64,000 nucleotides of DNA from Agelaius tricolor (GCA_023055355.1 JALJCS010000028.1:6572418-6636417), one strand, 5' to 3'; positions 11,337 through 22,300 are shown, numbered from the stretch's first letter. The notes: generated by a model not told the origin, from the sequence alone. Numbers and translations are program-made.

Positions 11337-11810
11337 CTAATAAAAATAAATATAAATATTAACATTTATAATATATGTAATAATGAAATATAATACGTTA
11401 TTATATTGGTTTATATATCACCTATATTAATAATATTATTTATTATAAATATAAATGCAAATATAATTATAACATAGGTATAGATATAGATATAGATATA
11501 GATATAGATGTAGATATAAATATAAGTATAAATATAAACTTATATACATATAAATATACATAAATATATAAATATATTATAGATATAATATAAATATAAA
11601 ATATAAAAAATAAAAATAAAAATAAAAATAAAAATAAAAATAAAATATTAAATATAAAATTAAATATAAATGTAAATAAATGTAAATGTAAATGTAAATG
11701 TAAATGTAAATGTAAATATAAATGTAAATATAAATGTAAATATAAATATAAATATAAATATAAATATAAATATAAATATAAATATAAATATAAATATAAA
11801 TATATTTAAC
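11337..11810. repeat. AT-rich microsatellite cluster
   Basis: Successive blocks of TATAAA, AAATA, TAAATG and AAATAT units, about 470 bp. Each block is a homogeneous slippage product. Confidence 0.95.
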
Positions 11811-12006
11811 CGTGTATCCCCAGCAGATTTCCTACTTTCTTAAATATTCTGACACTTATTCTGCACTGTATTTGTGGGTTTTTATCAGTTTTTGTTATCC
11901 ACGGTTTTCCACCTGAAATCTGCTCCTCCAGCCCCAGTCACTCGTGGTGTCTTGGATTATCTGTCACTCCTGGGATCAGCAGCACACTGGGATTATATTA
12001 TTAAGG

Positions 12007-12361
12007 AAACCCCAAATGTGCAATGGGTTCAGCAAATGCCCAAAATGTGTAATGGGCTCAGGAAATCCCAAATGTCCAGTGGGTTCAGGAAACCCCAAAA
12101 TGTGCAAAGGGTTCAGCAACCTCAAATGTCCAGTGGGTTCAGCAAACCCCAAATGTGCAGTGGGTTCAGGAAACCTAAAATGAGCCGTGAGTTCAGCAAA
12201 CCCGAAATCCCCAAAATGTGCAGTGGGTTCAGGAAATCCCAAATTTGCAGTGGGCACAGCAAACCCCCAAAATGAGCAGTGGGTTCAGGAAATCCCAAAT
12301 TTGCAGTGGGCACAGCAAATCCCCAGAATGAGCAGTGGGTTCAGGAGGCCCCAATGTGCAG
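12007..12361. repeat. Minisatellite, about 27-32 bp unit
   Basis: About twelve units built on 'gtgggttcaggaaaccccaa' with AATGTGCA or AATGAGCA joints. Unit length varies, so several frames on both strands stay partly open and give PEPTAHFG-like and QWVQEIPN-like repeats. These are not genes. Confidence 0.9.
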
Positions 12362-13462
12362 CACTCCCTTTGATTCCAGAGCAGAGACCAGCAGGTGCCC
12401 TCACCTGCCCCAGCACAGAGCCCACAAAAGGAATTTGTCACCAAAAAACGTCACCTTTTGTTCCCCCCAGCCCTGATTTCACCAGGTTTTTAAGGACATG
12501 TCTAAATTTAATCTTCAGAACTCTGAAATGATCCCAGGAGGTCCATTTACACATTAAAGGTCATGCATGCATCTACATCCTACAAAAAGCAAAAAGACAT
12601 CTTGACTGCATTTCTCATTAGAGATAATTGTTCAAATAATTAATAAACAATATTTGTTCAAACAATTAAACAATAAAAAAATAATTGTTCAAATAATTAA
12701 TAATTCCTGACCTGCAGCTTTCTTTAATTTTTTTTGTTTGTTTTGCTTTGAATATCCTCAACCTTTGAAATCTGAAGTCTCCTCTCAGATTTTTCCTCTC
12801 TTAATGTATCACTCCACTTCTGAAGTGTCCAAAATTCAATGCAAGATCTTTCTTGGACTAAATTCTGTTCTTTCCCCTTAAGCCTAATGAGTCATTAAAA
12901 AAAGCAAGTGGGAAATGGCCTGGCAATTAAAAACAGAATATGGAGGGAAAAATTAAAGTAATGCATCCTTGGACTGTAATTTAGAGAATTTATTAGTCAT
13001 AAAACCTTGATGAGTTATTCTCATGGCAAAACCTGTAATAAGAAGAAGAAGAAAAAAAAAATAATGATAAAAATAATGAACACATTTGTATGACAGAAAT
13101 TGTGGCAAGTGTGGGGAATGACAGAAGCCTCCTTGGGCAGGGTTTAGTCCCATTATTGCAATCATATGGATATATCTTCATGCCATTATTTCAGCAAGAT
13201 ATTGTCAATTTTACCTTGGAAATCTTTTCCACTCGATTTTACCTTTTAAAAGTAAACACAGGTCTTGTCTTGAAGCAAGCTGCTGGGAGCTGTGCAGGAA
13301 AGGAACTGAGGGAACTGGGGAGTGCTGGGATTTGCTCTGGGGAGATCCCTGCCTCTGGATGGCTCTGGCAGACACCTGCAAACCTGGTTTTTAAATTTGG
13401 CTGCAAAATCAGGGTGGGGAGGGTCTCAACGAAAGCAGGAGGTGGAATTCACTGGGAAATTC
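12362..13462. other. Unique DNA, no gene seen
   Basis: AT-rich repeats of AATAATTGTTCAAATAATTAA occur at about 12,630-12,705 and a short GAA/A run at 13,040-13,062. A 167-codon frame (13,090-13,593) crosses into the 10-bp array and has no similarity I recognise. Confidence 0.45.
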
Positions 13463-13502
13463 AAATGCCACCAAATGCCACCAAATGCCACCAAATGCCA
13501 CC
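13463..13502. repeat. 10-bp tandem repeat, 4 copies
   Basis: Four perfect units of AAATGCCACC. Confidence 0.95.
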
Positions 13503-13584
13503 TGTCACAGCCCCCCAGGAGCAGCAGGGGCTGCAGGATCAGACCCTGCCCTGCCCAGGACACCTCTGCACATCAGCAAAGCCA

Positions 13585-13800
13585 CAGGATTAAGGATTAA
13601 TTAAGGATTAAGCACAAAACTCCCTCAATTAAGGGTAATTAAGGGACGTGTTGAGTTACAGCAGCACGTGCTTGATAAGGGAGCACTGACTGCAGATCCT
13701 AAAGGAACAAACTCAGGTCTGGTGTCCACAGTGACACCTCCCACTGAAAACTGGTAAATGAATACAAACCTGGGGCAGTTTGCAGTGGAAATGAGAGGGG
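13585..13800. repeat. Dispersed repeat, copy 1 of 2
   Basis: Shares about 200 bp in the same orientation with 15,470-15,685. Common words are 'aggattaagcac', 'tcaattaagggtaattaagg', 'ctggtgtccacagtgacacc', 'ctggtaaat' and 'cttggggcagttt'-like sequence. It is probably an unnamed interspersed repeat or an old duplication of the locus. Confidence 0.75.
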
Positions 13801-14261
13801 CAAACCCCCAAACTGGGCTCACCAAGCACGGCCTGAGCCTGATTTCCATGTTCTGGTGCCCTTCCCCACCTGGGCTCAGGTGTTGTCCTGCACAAAGGGA
13901 CCTGGCTGAGCCTGGGACGCCCCTGGGGAGAACCTGCCCATGGTTCCCGTGGTCCCTTCACTTCAAACACTGCAAGAGGCAGGGAAAGAAAGATTTGGAT
14001 TGAGCCCAAAACCCAAACCCGAATTTCAAAATTTTCCCACCTGCAAACCAGCCCTGAGCTGTGGGGCTCAGATTTAACGTGTGGCCTCCCCCCAGAGTCC
14101 TCCCTCCCCACAACATCTCTTTGTGCATCTCCTCAGGAATCAGGCTCAGAGCCTGAGCTGCTCCAACAGGGAAAAAAAAAAAAAAAACCATCCATGAGCC
14201 AACAAAAAATAGCTGGCAATAAAGAGAGGGAGCCAACAACAGAGGCAGTGTCTGTGTCAAG
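13801..14261. other. Unique DNA, no gene seen
   Basis: Moderately GC-rich unique sequence with an A run at 14,170-14,186. Confidence 0.4.
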
Positions 14262-14545
14262 GCTCATTTCATTCCCCACGCAGGCAGTGTCCTGACAGGA
14301 GGCTGAGTAACACCTATGAGGTGCTTGATGTGTTTAATGGGAGCCTCTGAGCTGTGGGGTCCTCCCCTCAGCATGTGATCTCTTCCAGAAATAACCATCC
14401 CTTGGAATGGAGGGGCTTGTGATAGGCACAATCTGTTAGCAGCAAATTGAGCTGTCACCCTTGTATGTCATGTTCATTTGGCTGATTAAGGAGATATTAA
14501 TCTACTGCCATTGTTACAGTATCTGTCATCTCAGGGAGGGGGAAA
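14262..14545. promoter_or_regulatory. Possible conserved non-coding element
   Basis: No repeat signature and no reading frame. It contains AGGTGCTTGATGTGTTTAAT, ATAACCATCCCTTGGAATGG and CTGATTAAGGAGATATTAAT, a mix of homeodomain-like and TEAD-like (GGAATG) words common in enhancers. The call rests on composition alone. Confidence 0.25.
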
Positions 14546-14989
14546 AAAAAACCCAACAAGGATATGCAGGCAGCTTTTCTGGAGGGATATTTATACAGCC
14601 AGGGAGAGAGGAGAAAGCAGAGGTGTGCAGAATACAAATGGGACTCTGATCTGCTACAAATATTGAACCAACTGCAATTGATTACAGAGCCAACAGCAGA
14701 TGCTGCTTCAGGTGATGCTCAGCCTGGCTTTGGGCTGGTTCTGGATCCCCTGCAGGGCAGTGACACCAACCCTGAGCGCTCAGGCTGTGGCTCCTCGGGA
14801 CACAAACCACTTTGGAATGGGTGCAGGGTGTGGTGGTGAGGAGTTTCTGACGCCACATTTCCTTATTTCAGGAGGCAACATCAAATTGCTGGGTTTGGAA
14901 AGGAGTGGAGACTCCCCTGTTAACATTGTTGAGTGGTTTCAAGGCAGGAAGTTCCTGAAATACTGAATAAACCTTGGGTTAAGGTCCAA
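14546..14989. other. Unique DNA, no gene seen
   Basis: Ordinary sequence; no repeat signature or recognisable frame. Confidence 0.4.
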
Positions 14990-15056
14990 ACCTGATGGTT
15001 GGACTTGATGATCTTTGAGGTCTTTCCCAATCTTAATAATTCCATGGTCCTGTCGC
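14990..15056 (+). mobile_element. CR1 LINE 3' terminus
   Basis: 'ggttggacttgatgatcttt', 'gaggtctttcccaatctt' and AATTCCATGGTCCTG follow the order of an avian CR1 3' end in forward orientation, with degraded terminal repeats. Confidence 0.8.
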
Positions 15057-15197
15057 CAAAGCCCTTTTTGCTCCCCAAACATCAGGATCTGTTTCTGGAA
15101 TCCACAGCACTGCATGCCCACTGAACACCCCCAGAGTGAATTCACCTGAGATTCAGCCACTCTGCAAAACCAATCCCAGCTCCTCTGCCAGACAATC

Positions 15198-15303
15198 CCT
15201 TCCTTCCTTCCTTCCTTCCTTCCTTCCTTCCTTCCTTCCTTCCTTCCTTCCTTCCTTCCTTCCTTCCTTCCTTCCTTCCTTCCTTCCTTCCTTCCTTCCT
15301 TCC
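15198..15303. repeat. (CCTT)n microsatellite
   Basis: About 26 perfect tetranucleotide units. It reads as FLPS on the plus strand and GRKE on the minus strand over its length, which explains the open frames here. The pure polypurine/polypyrimidine tract is a candidate for triplex formation. Confidence 0.98.
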
Positions 15304-15469
15304 ATCTCCCCTCTCGTTGTGCCCCCTCCCCTGTTTGCATTTCCCCACTGCAGCAGCTCCTTCAGCCTGTTCTCTCCCTGTCCCCAAAAGTTCCTTTTTT
15401 TTTATTTGGGAATCCGAGGTGGGGCTGTGGGAGATTTGAAGGTGCTGTGGAATAACAGAGCACTGGATG

Positions 15470-15685
15470 TGGCCTGAGGATTAAGCACCAAACACCCTCA
15501 ATTAAGGGTAATTAAGGGAAGTATTGACTTAATTAGTAAATGAACACTAACTACTGATTCTAAAGGATCCTAAAAAGTCCTAAACTCAGCTCTGGTGTCC
15601 ACAGTGACACCTCTCACTGCCTTTCACCTGAAAACTCTGGTAAATAAATAAAACTTGGGGCAGTTTCCAGTGGAGATGGTTCCTG
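15470..15685. repeat. Dispersed repeat, copy 2 of 2
   Basis: Second copy of the sequence at 13,585-13,800, about 1.9 kb away and in the same orientation. The stretch TCAATTAAGGGTAATTAAGG is identical in both. Confidence 0.75.
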
Positions 15686-15989
15686 GTGCCCCTGGCAGTG
15701 CTGGTTACGGAACTTTAACCAAACCAGGCTGACCCAGAGCCCAGCTGTCCTTAAACCAGGATTTAAGAATTTATTTCAGAGCCCAGCTGTCCTTACACCA
15801 GGGTTTTAATGAATATGCACATGAGAAATCTTGTCTGCGTAGGGTCTTTCTCATTTTTGTACTGGGAGCTTTAATACAACCTGAAAAGCCCCAGAATCCA
15901 TCATTAAAAATAAGCTGTTGGCCTCACATTTTCCTGGATGAGGAAATGTATGCCAAGCCCCTCCAGCCCCCCCCTGACTTTTGCCAGAG
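15686..15989. other. Unique DNA with a short duplication
   Basis: AGCCCAGCTGTCCTTA occurs twice, at about 15,739 and 15,781, a 42-bp direct duplication. Nothing else is recognised. Confidence 0.4.
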
Positions 15990-16260
15990 TCTCCATAGTT
16001 TATGTTTGAATCAATAACTATTTTAATACAGGGACTTTAGAAAAGTTTGATTCAAATTCCTTTGACACAGTTCCATCAACATCCAGTTATAGAGCCATTC
16101 TGCATATGACTCATTAAATATTTAAAAGATTCCTATTATTGAATTAACTATTTATTGATTTATAATTTAAAAGATTTATGCTCGGCCATTAAAAAAAATT
16201 CCGAGCTGACTTTCACTTAAAGAGATGTCAGGTGCCATTTGCTGCTGGTGAATGTCTAAT
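15990..16260. promoter_or_regulatory. Possible conserved non-coding element
   Basis: AT-rich unique block with an AP-1 word (TGACTCA, 16,107-16,113), several TTTATTGATTTATAATTTAA-like homeobox/forkhead words and a 6-bp inverted repeat (GCTCGG at 16,180-16,185, CCGAGC at 16,201-16,206). No reading frame and no repeat signature. This is an inference from composition and would need a cross-species alignment. Confidence 0.35.
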
Positions 16261-16865
16261 GTACCCTTTTCACCCCTGGAGTGAAGAAAGGACAATTACT
16301 CAAGGACCTCTGGTTCAATATTCGGGCTGCCTGGATGCTGAGGTCGGTGCTTGCTGATTTTTCCTGAGGCATTAGGTCATGCTCAGCAGCCTCCATCCAT
16401 CCCCCAGAACCTCCCTGCAAATGCACAGCTTGTGGTTTCTCCTTCTGCACTGATTGATTTGCATTTTGTCCTGCTTTCTCATATTCCTCTGGTTTTCCTG
16501 GGGCTGAGGTGCAGAGGAAAGGACACACAGACACTCACAGATCCTCCTCCTCTTCCTCTTCCTCTGCTCTTCCAGGGCCTGGCTCAAGCAGCTCCCTCTT
16601 GCAGCTGCAGGGGGAAAAAAATGGGCATTGCAAAATTAAAAATGGATTTCAGAGCTCAGCTGAATTGGGAGCATGGAAACTAAAATACACTACAAGGCTC
16701 ATACCAACTCCCAGCTTTAAAGCAATGCTTCCCAGGCTGATGCTTTGCTTTTCCTGGAGTAAAAAATATGAATTTAATGCCTTTATTTAGCATCTCTAAT
16801 CTGAGGCTCACCAACTGCTTTAGCCCCATTAATTATTGAAACCTGGGAGAGCCCCTAGGGGTGTC
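16261..16865. other. Unique DNA, no gene seen
   Basis: Contains a short TCC-rich run near 16,543-16,570. Overlapping frames on both strands are unrecognised. Confidence 0.45.
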
Positions 16866-16956
16866 TATTATTATAATATTCCTTTTACAAATGACTAAGC
16901 TGATGCACAGGAAGGTTAAGTGACTCTTTGAAGGCCACACAATGTCCAGCTACAGC
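16866..16956 (+). mobile_element. Ancient MIR-like CORE-SINE fragment
   Basis: Reads in order TCTATTATTATAAT, CCTTTTACAAATGACTAAGC, TGATGCACAGGAAGGTTAAG, TGACTC and GGCCACACAATGTCCAGC. This follows the 3' half of the MIR SINE as I remember it (TTATTATCCCCATTTTACAG, then 'gaggcacagagaggttaagt', then 'aaggtcacacagc'). MIRs predate the bird/mammal split, so a worn copy in a bird is plausible. The identification is from memory and unaligned. Confidence 0.6.
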
Positions 16957-17725
16957 TTTCCAAAGAGCAGGAAAATGGGCTGGAGCAGGATGAATGCACT
17001 GTCTGCCCCAACTGTACAAAAATCAATTTTTATTTATAAAAACATTTTTACAAGTTTTGTTTTTAATAAATACAGACAGAAATACTACTTGGATCTAAAG
17101 GAGGAGAAATAAAAAGAAGCACAAAACATGGGAATGGATTTTTTTTTGTACACAACAAGCAAGGCTCTGCCTCAGATAAAGATCTCTCCCTACTTGTTTT
17201 ACTTTTGACTTCAGGGACCTGAGTTTTAGTGATTCACATTTTTCTACTACAGCCCTTTCTTGGCTCTCCATCAAACCCACACAGAGTAATTAGCACAGCT
17301 CTGTCAGACACAACTACAGCAGAGTCGTGCATTACACCCAAAAATTGCTGCTCCAGCTTCTCCAATCCCTGAATTATAAATAAAGACTGGAAAAGGCTGC
17401 TTGCTCCAAGTAGTAACTATTTCAAACCTGCCATGCAGCTCTCCCAGTGGTATTGCTGGGGGTTAGGGATTAACCCTAGAAAAATAATTTTTGGAAACTC
17501 AGACAGAAAACTGTAATAAACTGAGTTGGAATTGATATAGGAAGGGAAAAAGGGGTTATTATGGAGCCAGAGACAGGGAAGCTCACAGCAGTGAGATATG
17601 GGAGAATAATTAAACATAGAGAGATACACACATATGGATGTTTTTGCTTGTTTTGCCTTTATTCTTCATAAATGGGCATTGGGAAGCAGCACTGGGGCTG
17701 TGGCAAAGGTGCAGGAGGTCAAACA
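16957..17725. other. Unique DNA, no gene seen
   Basis: AT-rich around 17,020-17,150. No recognisable frame. Confidence 0.45.
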
Positions 17726-18372
17726 GGTCACTTTGTCACCCAGATCCCCTCCAGGTGCCACTGTGGTCACCCCCAGGTCACTTTGTCACCCAGATCCCAT
17801 CAGATCGTGCTCCAGGTGCCACTGTGGTCACCCCCAGGTCACTTTGTCCCCAGATCCCCTGGGATCAGGCTCCAGGTGCCACTGTGGTCACCCCAAGGTC
17901 ACTTTGTCACCCAGATCCCCTCCAGGTGCCACTGTGGTCACCCCAAGGTCACTTTGTCCCCAGATCCTCTCGGATCAGGCTCCAGGTGCCACTGTGGGCA
18001 CCCCAAGGTCACTTTGTCACCCAGATCCCCTCCAGGGGCCACTGTGATCACCCCCAGGTCACTTTGTCACCCAGATCCCTTTGGATAAGGCTCCAGGTGC
18101 CACTGTGATCACCCCCAGGTCACTTTGCCACCAAGATCCCCTCGGATCAGCCTCCAGGTGCCACTGTGGGCGCTCCAAGGTCACTGTCACCCAGATCCCC
18201 TCCAGGTGCACAAAGATGGCCACTTTGTCCCCAGATTCCCTCCAGGTGCCACTGTGGGCACCCCAAGGTCACTTTGTCCCCATATCCCCTCGGATCAGGC
18301 TCCAGGTGCCACTGTGGTCACCCCCAGGTCACTTTGTCACCCAGATCCCCTCGGATCATGCTCCAGGTGCCC
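17726..18372. repeat. GC-rich minisatellite, about 50-60 bp units
   Basis: About twelve units based on 'ggtcactttgtcacccagat', 'cccctccaggtgccactgtg' and 'gtcacccccag'. Long units contain an extra CTCGGATCAGGCT-type insert, short ones lack it. Three plus-strand frames stay open over most of the array (CHCGHPQVTLSP-like peptides), showing the frames come from the repeat rather than selection. Confidence 0.95.
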
Positions 18373-19220
18373 CCTGACTGCAGCCACCTCCTGTGCAGGG
18401 CTCCCTTCCCTCCTCTGCTGCAAGGTGGGAGCAGCAGCTCCCCCAGCAGCGCAGCCTGGCCCTGGCTGGGCTCTAAATGTGCATTTCTGTCCATTCAAGA
18501 GCTGGAGATGCCCCTGCACAGGGTAACTCCCCACTGGCCCAGCTGCCAGGGCGTTGTTCCCATTTTCCTGCCCAGAAAAATTCAGGGTGATGTTTAATGG
18601 GGTGCTGGGGATCCTTCCCCCAGCAGTGGGGCTGAGCTGCTCACACCACAAACCTTCTTTGGGTCTGCTCAGAAAAGGACGGGCAGGGGTTTATTTGGAG
18701 CTCCAAGCACTTGGGAAAAGGTTTGTGCCAAAGCAGGGCCAGGAGGGGGATGTGGGGCAGGGATTGGCAGGGGTGGGAAGCTGTGATCCAGCTGTGATCC
18801 AGCTGTGATCCAGCTCCCAGGAGAGCCCCCCCCTGCCCTGGTGCACAGCCTGAGAAGATGAGCAGGGGCTGGGAGTGAGGATAAGGAGGGATGAGGATTC
18901 TCCCCCTGGGGACAGAGGTGACAGACAGGCTCCTCATCGGCTCTGTCACCTGTAATGGACTGGAAAGGGGAAAAAAAGGAGCCCAAAGGAGCATCAGGCT
19001 CTTTCTGCAGAGCAGGAACTCCCAGGCAGGCAAAGAGAAGCCCCTGCCCTGCCAGCCCTCATTAGCAGCTGCATCCTCACAGCCTGCTGGCCGTGGGAGG
19101 CAGGAGAATGCTCTGAGAGCAGATTCCCACTGGAATTTCCATAAAAACCTCCCCATTCAGCCACTTGCACAGTGCCCTGTCCTACAGAGCCACAAACTGA
19201 GCAATGAATCCAACACCCAG
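18373..19220. other. Unique GC-rich DNA, no gene seen
   Basis: Holds a four-copy run of CTGTGATCCAG at 18,779-18,812. Frames of 143 (+) and 171 (-) codons overlap each other and resemble nothing known to me. Confidence 0.4.
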
Positions 19221-19709
19221 TGTCAGAGCCCAGGACATTGCTCTGGCTGCCCTGGAGGAATCAAGGCCCTGGCAGGGGGCTCAGAGACCCTGGCACAGAG
19301 TCACAGACACCTGTGCCTTTGATTTTAGCCCATGGAAACAATCCCCAACCTTGTGTGAGGATTTACAAGCCACAGGAGTTTGAGTAGAATGATAGGGAAT
19401 TTGTCACAGGGTAAAAAAGTAGAATTTTGGGGATTTTAGCATGGGGGTTCAGGGGGAAATATGGAGGGATCTGGGCATGTCCAGCCTTTCTCCTTCTTCT
19501 TCTTGGCCTCCATCTCCTGCTGTGATGGTGGCACTTTTAGATTGGTTTAGAGTAGAAGCTCAGTGTCTAACACAGGTGATGGGTATTGGGAAGGAATTGT
19601 AAATATTGTACAGGTAGTTTTTAGTATAAAAAGATAACACCAGAGTGCCTCTGTCTGTCCTGCTGAGCAGACCTTGGCAGGTCAGGAGAAAGAATTTTAT
19701 AGGTAAGGA
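19221..19709 (+). mobile_element. LTR (family C), copy 1, 3' part replaced by array
   Basis: Begins TGTCAGAGCCCAGG. It shares long stretches with the copies at 30,290-30,968 (-) and 37,005-37,640 (+), for example 'ctctggctgccctggag', 'ggggctcagaga', 'ggcatgtccagcctttctcc', 'gtggcacttttagattggtt' and 'cagtgtctaacacaggtgat'. A TATA word (TATAAAA) is at 19,625-19,631. At about 19,710, where copy 3 has its AATAAA, the sequence turns into the 14-bp array and the LTR 3' end is lost. Confidence 0.85.
19625..19631 (+). promoter_or_regulatory. LTR TATA box
   Basis: TATAAAA within GTATAAAAAGATAACACC, conserved with copy 3 of the same LTR at 37,405-37,411. In the minus-strand copy 2 the word is degraded to CATAAAA. 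Confidence 0.5.
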
Positions 19710-20564
19710 AATTCACAAATTGAGGTTCACATTTTGAGGTTCACAAATTGAGATTCACAGATTGAGATTAACAAATTGAGGTTCACAAATTGAGGTTCAC
19801 AAATTGAAATTCACAGATTCAGGTTCACAAATTGAGGTTCACAAACTGAGGTTCACAGATTCAGGTTCACAGATTCAGGTTCACAAATTGAGGTTCACAA
19901 ATTGAAATTCACAAATTGAGGTTCACAGATTCAGGTTCACAAATTGAAATTCACAAATTGAGGTTCACAGATTGAGGTTCACAAACTGAGGTTCACAAAT
20001 TGAGGTTCACAGATTGAAATTCACAATTTGAGGTTCACATTTTGAGATGCACAAATTGAGGTTCACAAATTGAGATTCACAAATTGAGGTTCACAGATTC
20101 AGATTAACAGATTGAGGTTCACAAATTGAGGTTCACAGATTCAGATTAACAGATTGAGGTTCACAAATTGAAATTCACAGATTCGGTTCAGAAACTGAGG
20201 TTCACAAATTGAGGTTCACAGATTGAGGTTCACAAATTGAGGTTCACAACTTGAGGTTCACAGATTCAGGTTCAGAAATTGAGGTTCACATTTTGAGGTT
20301 CACAAATTGAGATTCACAAATTGAGGTTCACAAATTGAAATTCACAAACTGAAGTTCACAAATTGAGGTTCACAGATTGAGGTTCACAAATTGAAATTCA
20401 CAGATTGAGGTTCACAAATTGAGGTTCACAGATTGAGGTTCACAAATTGGGGTTCACATTTTGAGATGCACAAATTGAGATTCACAAACTGAGGTTCACA
20501 AATTGAGGTTCACAAATCGAGGTTCACAAAGTGAGGTTCACAAATTGAGGTTCGCAGATGGAGG
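19710..20564. repeat. 14-bp minisatellite, about 60 copies
   Basis: Units of AAATTGAGGTTCAC with variants (CAGATTGAGG, CAAATTGAAATT, CAGATTCAGG, CATTTTGAGG). The array directly abuts the family C LTR at its polyadenylation region. Variants are interspersed rather than blocked, suggesting repeated exchange. Confidence 0.97.
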
Positions 20565-20970
20565 CTGAGCCCAGCCCTGAGTTCAGCAGGAATCACTGCA
20601 CACCCAGATTAACAGAACATCGCTCAGTGTCTGAGAGAGCCAGCTATGATGAAGAAGCTGTTGAAACAGGAAACAATTGATTTCCCAGGAGCCCCCTAAA
20701 TCCACCTCTGATGTCCTTTCAAATTCTCTGTTGCTGCTGCAAAAATTTTAAACACCAGCAAGGGGGCGAAGCAGCTGCCACACTCATTAACTGGGAGAGG
20801 AATTGCGGGCCTGCTCCTGCAAACTGGTTCAGAAACATAAAACCCAGTGACCTCCTCCTCCTCCTCTTCCTCATCCTCACCCCCAGGATTGCACAATTCA
20901 GCATCTCCCTGCCTTTGTTTTACCCTCCTGCTGCCTCTTGCTCTCCCTTCAGCATTTTTTCCCCTCAATA
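20565..20970. other. Unique DNA, no gene seen
   Basis: Contains a CTC-rich run (about 20,850-20,880) that makes S-rich and E-rich frames on opposite strands. No family resemblance. Confidence 0.4.
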
Positions 20971-21175
20971 TCTTATTTTTGGGGTCTCCAAACTCTCTCC
21001 AAACACTCCAGCAACATGGGAGAATGCTGCTAAACCCTGGTAAATCTTATTTTTGGGATCTCCAAACTCCTGAAAATGCGTTTGCAACATGGGAGAATCT
21101 TGCTAAATCCTGCTAAATCTTATTTTTGGGGTCTCCAAACATGCTTGCAGCATGGGGGAATCCTGCTCTAACTGG
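20971..21175. repeat. Three tandem copies of a 73-74 bp unit
   Basis: Units start at 20,971, 21,045 and 21,118 with TCTTATTTTTGGG(G/A)TCTCC and include GCAACATGGGAGAAT. Divergence between units is about 15-20 percent by eye. Confidence 0.9.
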
Positions 21176-21894
21176 GCTGGACATTCCTTCTGACACCCAT
21201 GCCATAAATCTTGGTGAGGCATGGACTGATCCAGCCAAAAGGACTTTAATGCCACAGGATTTATTTTATTTCATTCTGTTTATTTGAAGCTGACTCATTT
21301 TCTTCTAAACTGGGGCCGTTCTGGCTGTTCTGCCAAGTTTTAAATGGAGCCACCCAAGGAGAGGAGGGCAGGTACCATCCCACATGAGCTTCCCTGAGGT
21401 GTCAGTGGGTGAAGGCAGCTCCACAATCAGGAGACAACACCAGAATTGTCACTTTTGTCACAAAATCCACCGATTTTCCCCTATTTTGTGATGCATAATT
21501 AACACCACAGCAGCTGCCATCAGCACTGTGACCCATCAAAACCCTCCCAAAACCAGGATTTTCCCATTTCAGACCCTCAGAGCGGGGATCTGGGTTCAGT
21601 TTCCAGCTGTAGCTCCTCTCTGTGACTCTGCTGGTGGGAGCTGGCCACAAACCCCACCCAGGCTTCCAGGCAACCCCACGGGAAGGATTTTCCACCCTCA
21701 GGATCCCTGGACAGAAATTCCTCAGCAGGGCATTAAAAATGACAGAGTTGAGAAGCTGATGAGCAGCATGAGGAGCTGCAGAGCGCGGTGTCCACGCATG
21801 AATTTTGTTTGCTGTTGTGCTGAGAAACCAGTTTTTCAATATCAAAAAATCCCCCTATATGTGCTGAAGTGTCATTAATTTCTGACTGCCTTCT
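21176..21894. other. Unique DNA, no gene seen
   Basis: Frames of 147 (-) and 116 (+) codons overlap in antisense over 21,402-21,878 and neither resembles a known family. Confidence 0.4.
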
Positions 21895-22300
21895 TTAACT
21901 TTTTAAATTAAATATTTTTAAATTGATTTTTAATTATTTTTTAAATTTTTTTGCTTAATTTTTAAATTAAATATTTTAGTTTTTAAATTAAAATTTTAAA
22001 ATTAATTTCTAAATTAAATTTTCAAAAATAATTTTTAATTGATTTTTAATTATTTTTAAAATTAATTTAAATTTTTTTTGCTTACTTTTTAAATTAAATA
22101 TTTTAGTTTTTAAATTAAAATTTTAAAATTAATTTATAAATTAAATTTTCAAAAATAAATTTTAATTTATTTTTTATTATTTTTTTAATTAATTTAAAAT
22201 TAAATTTTAACCTAATTTTTAAATTAAATATTTTCATTTTTTAAAATTAACATTTTAAAATTAATTTATAAATTAAATTTTCAAAAATAATTTAAAATTA
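21895..22300. repeat. AT-rich tandem repeat, about 128-131 bp unit, 3 copies
   Basis: Units contain TTTTTAAATTAAATATTTTA, AAATTAAAATTTTAAAATTA and AAATTAAATTTTCAAAAATA in the same order at about 21,951, 22,078 and 22,209. The sequence is almost pure A/T. Confidence 0.85.

Noticed and set aside
17634..18108. Repetitive HCGHPQVTLSP-like peptides in three plus frames
   Set aside because: All three frames are open only because the minisatellite unit lacks stops.
18641..19156. 171-codon minus frame and its overlapping neighbours
   Set aside because: GC-rich DNA with low stop frequency; several frames are open together.
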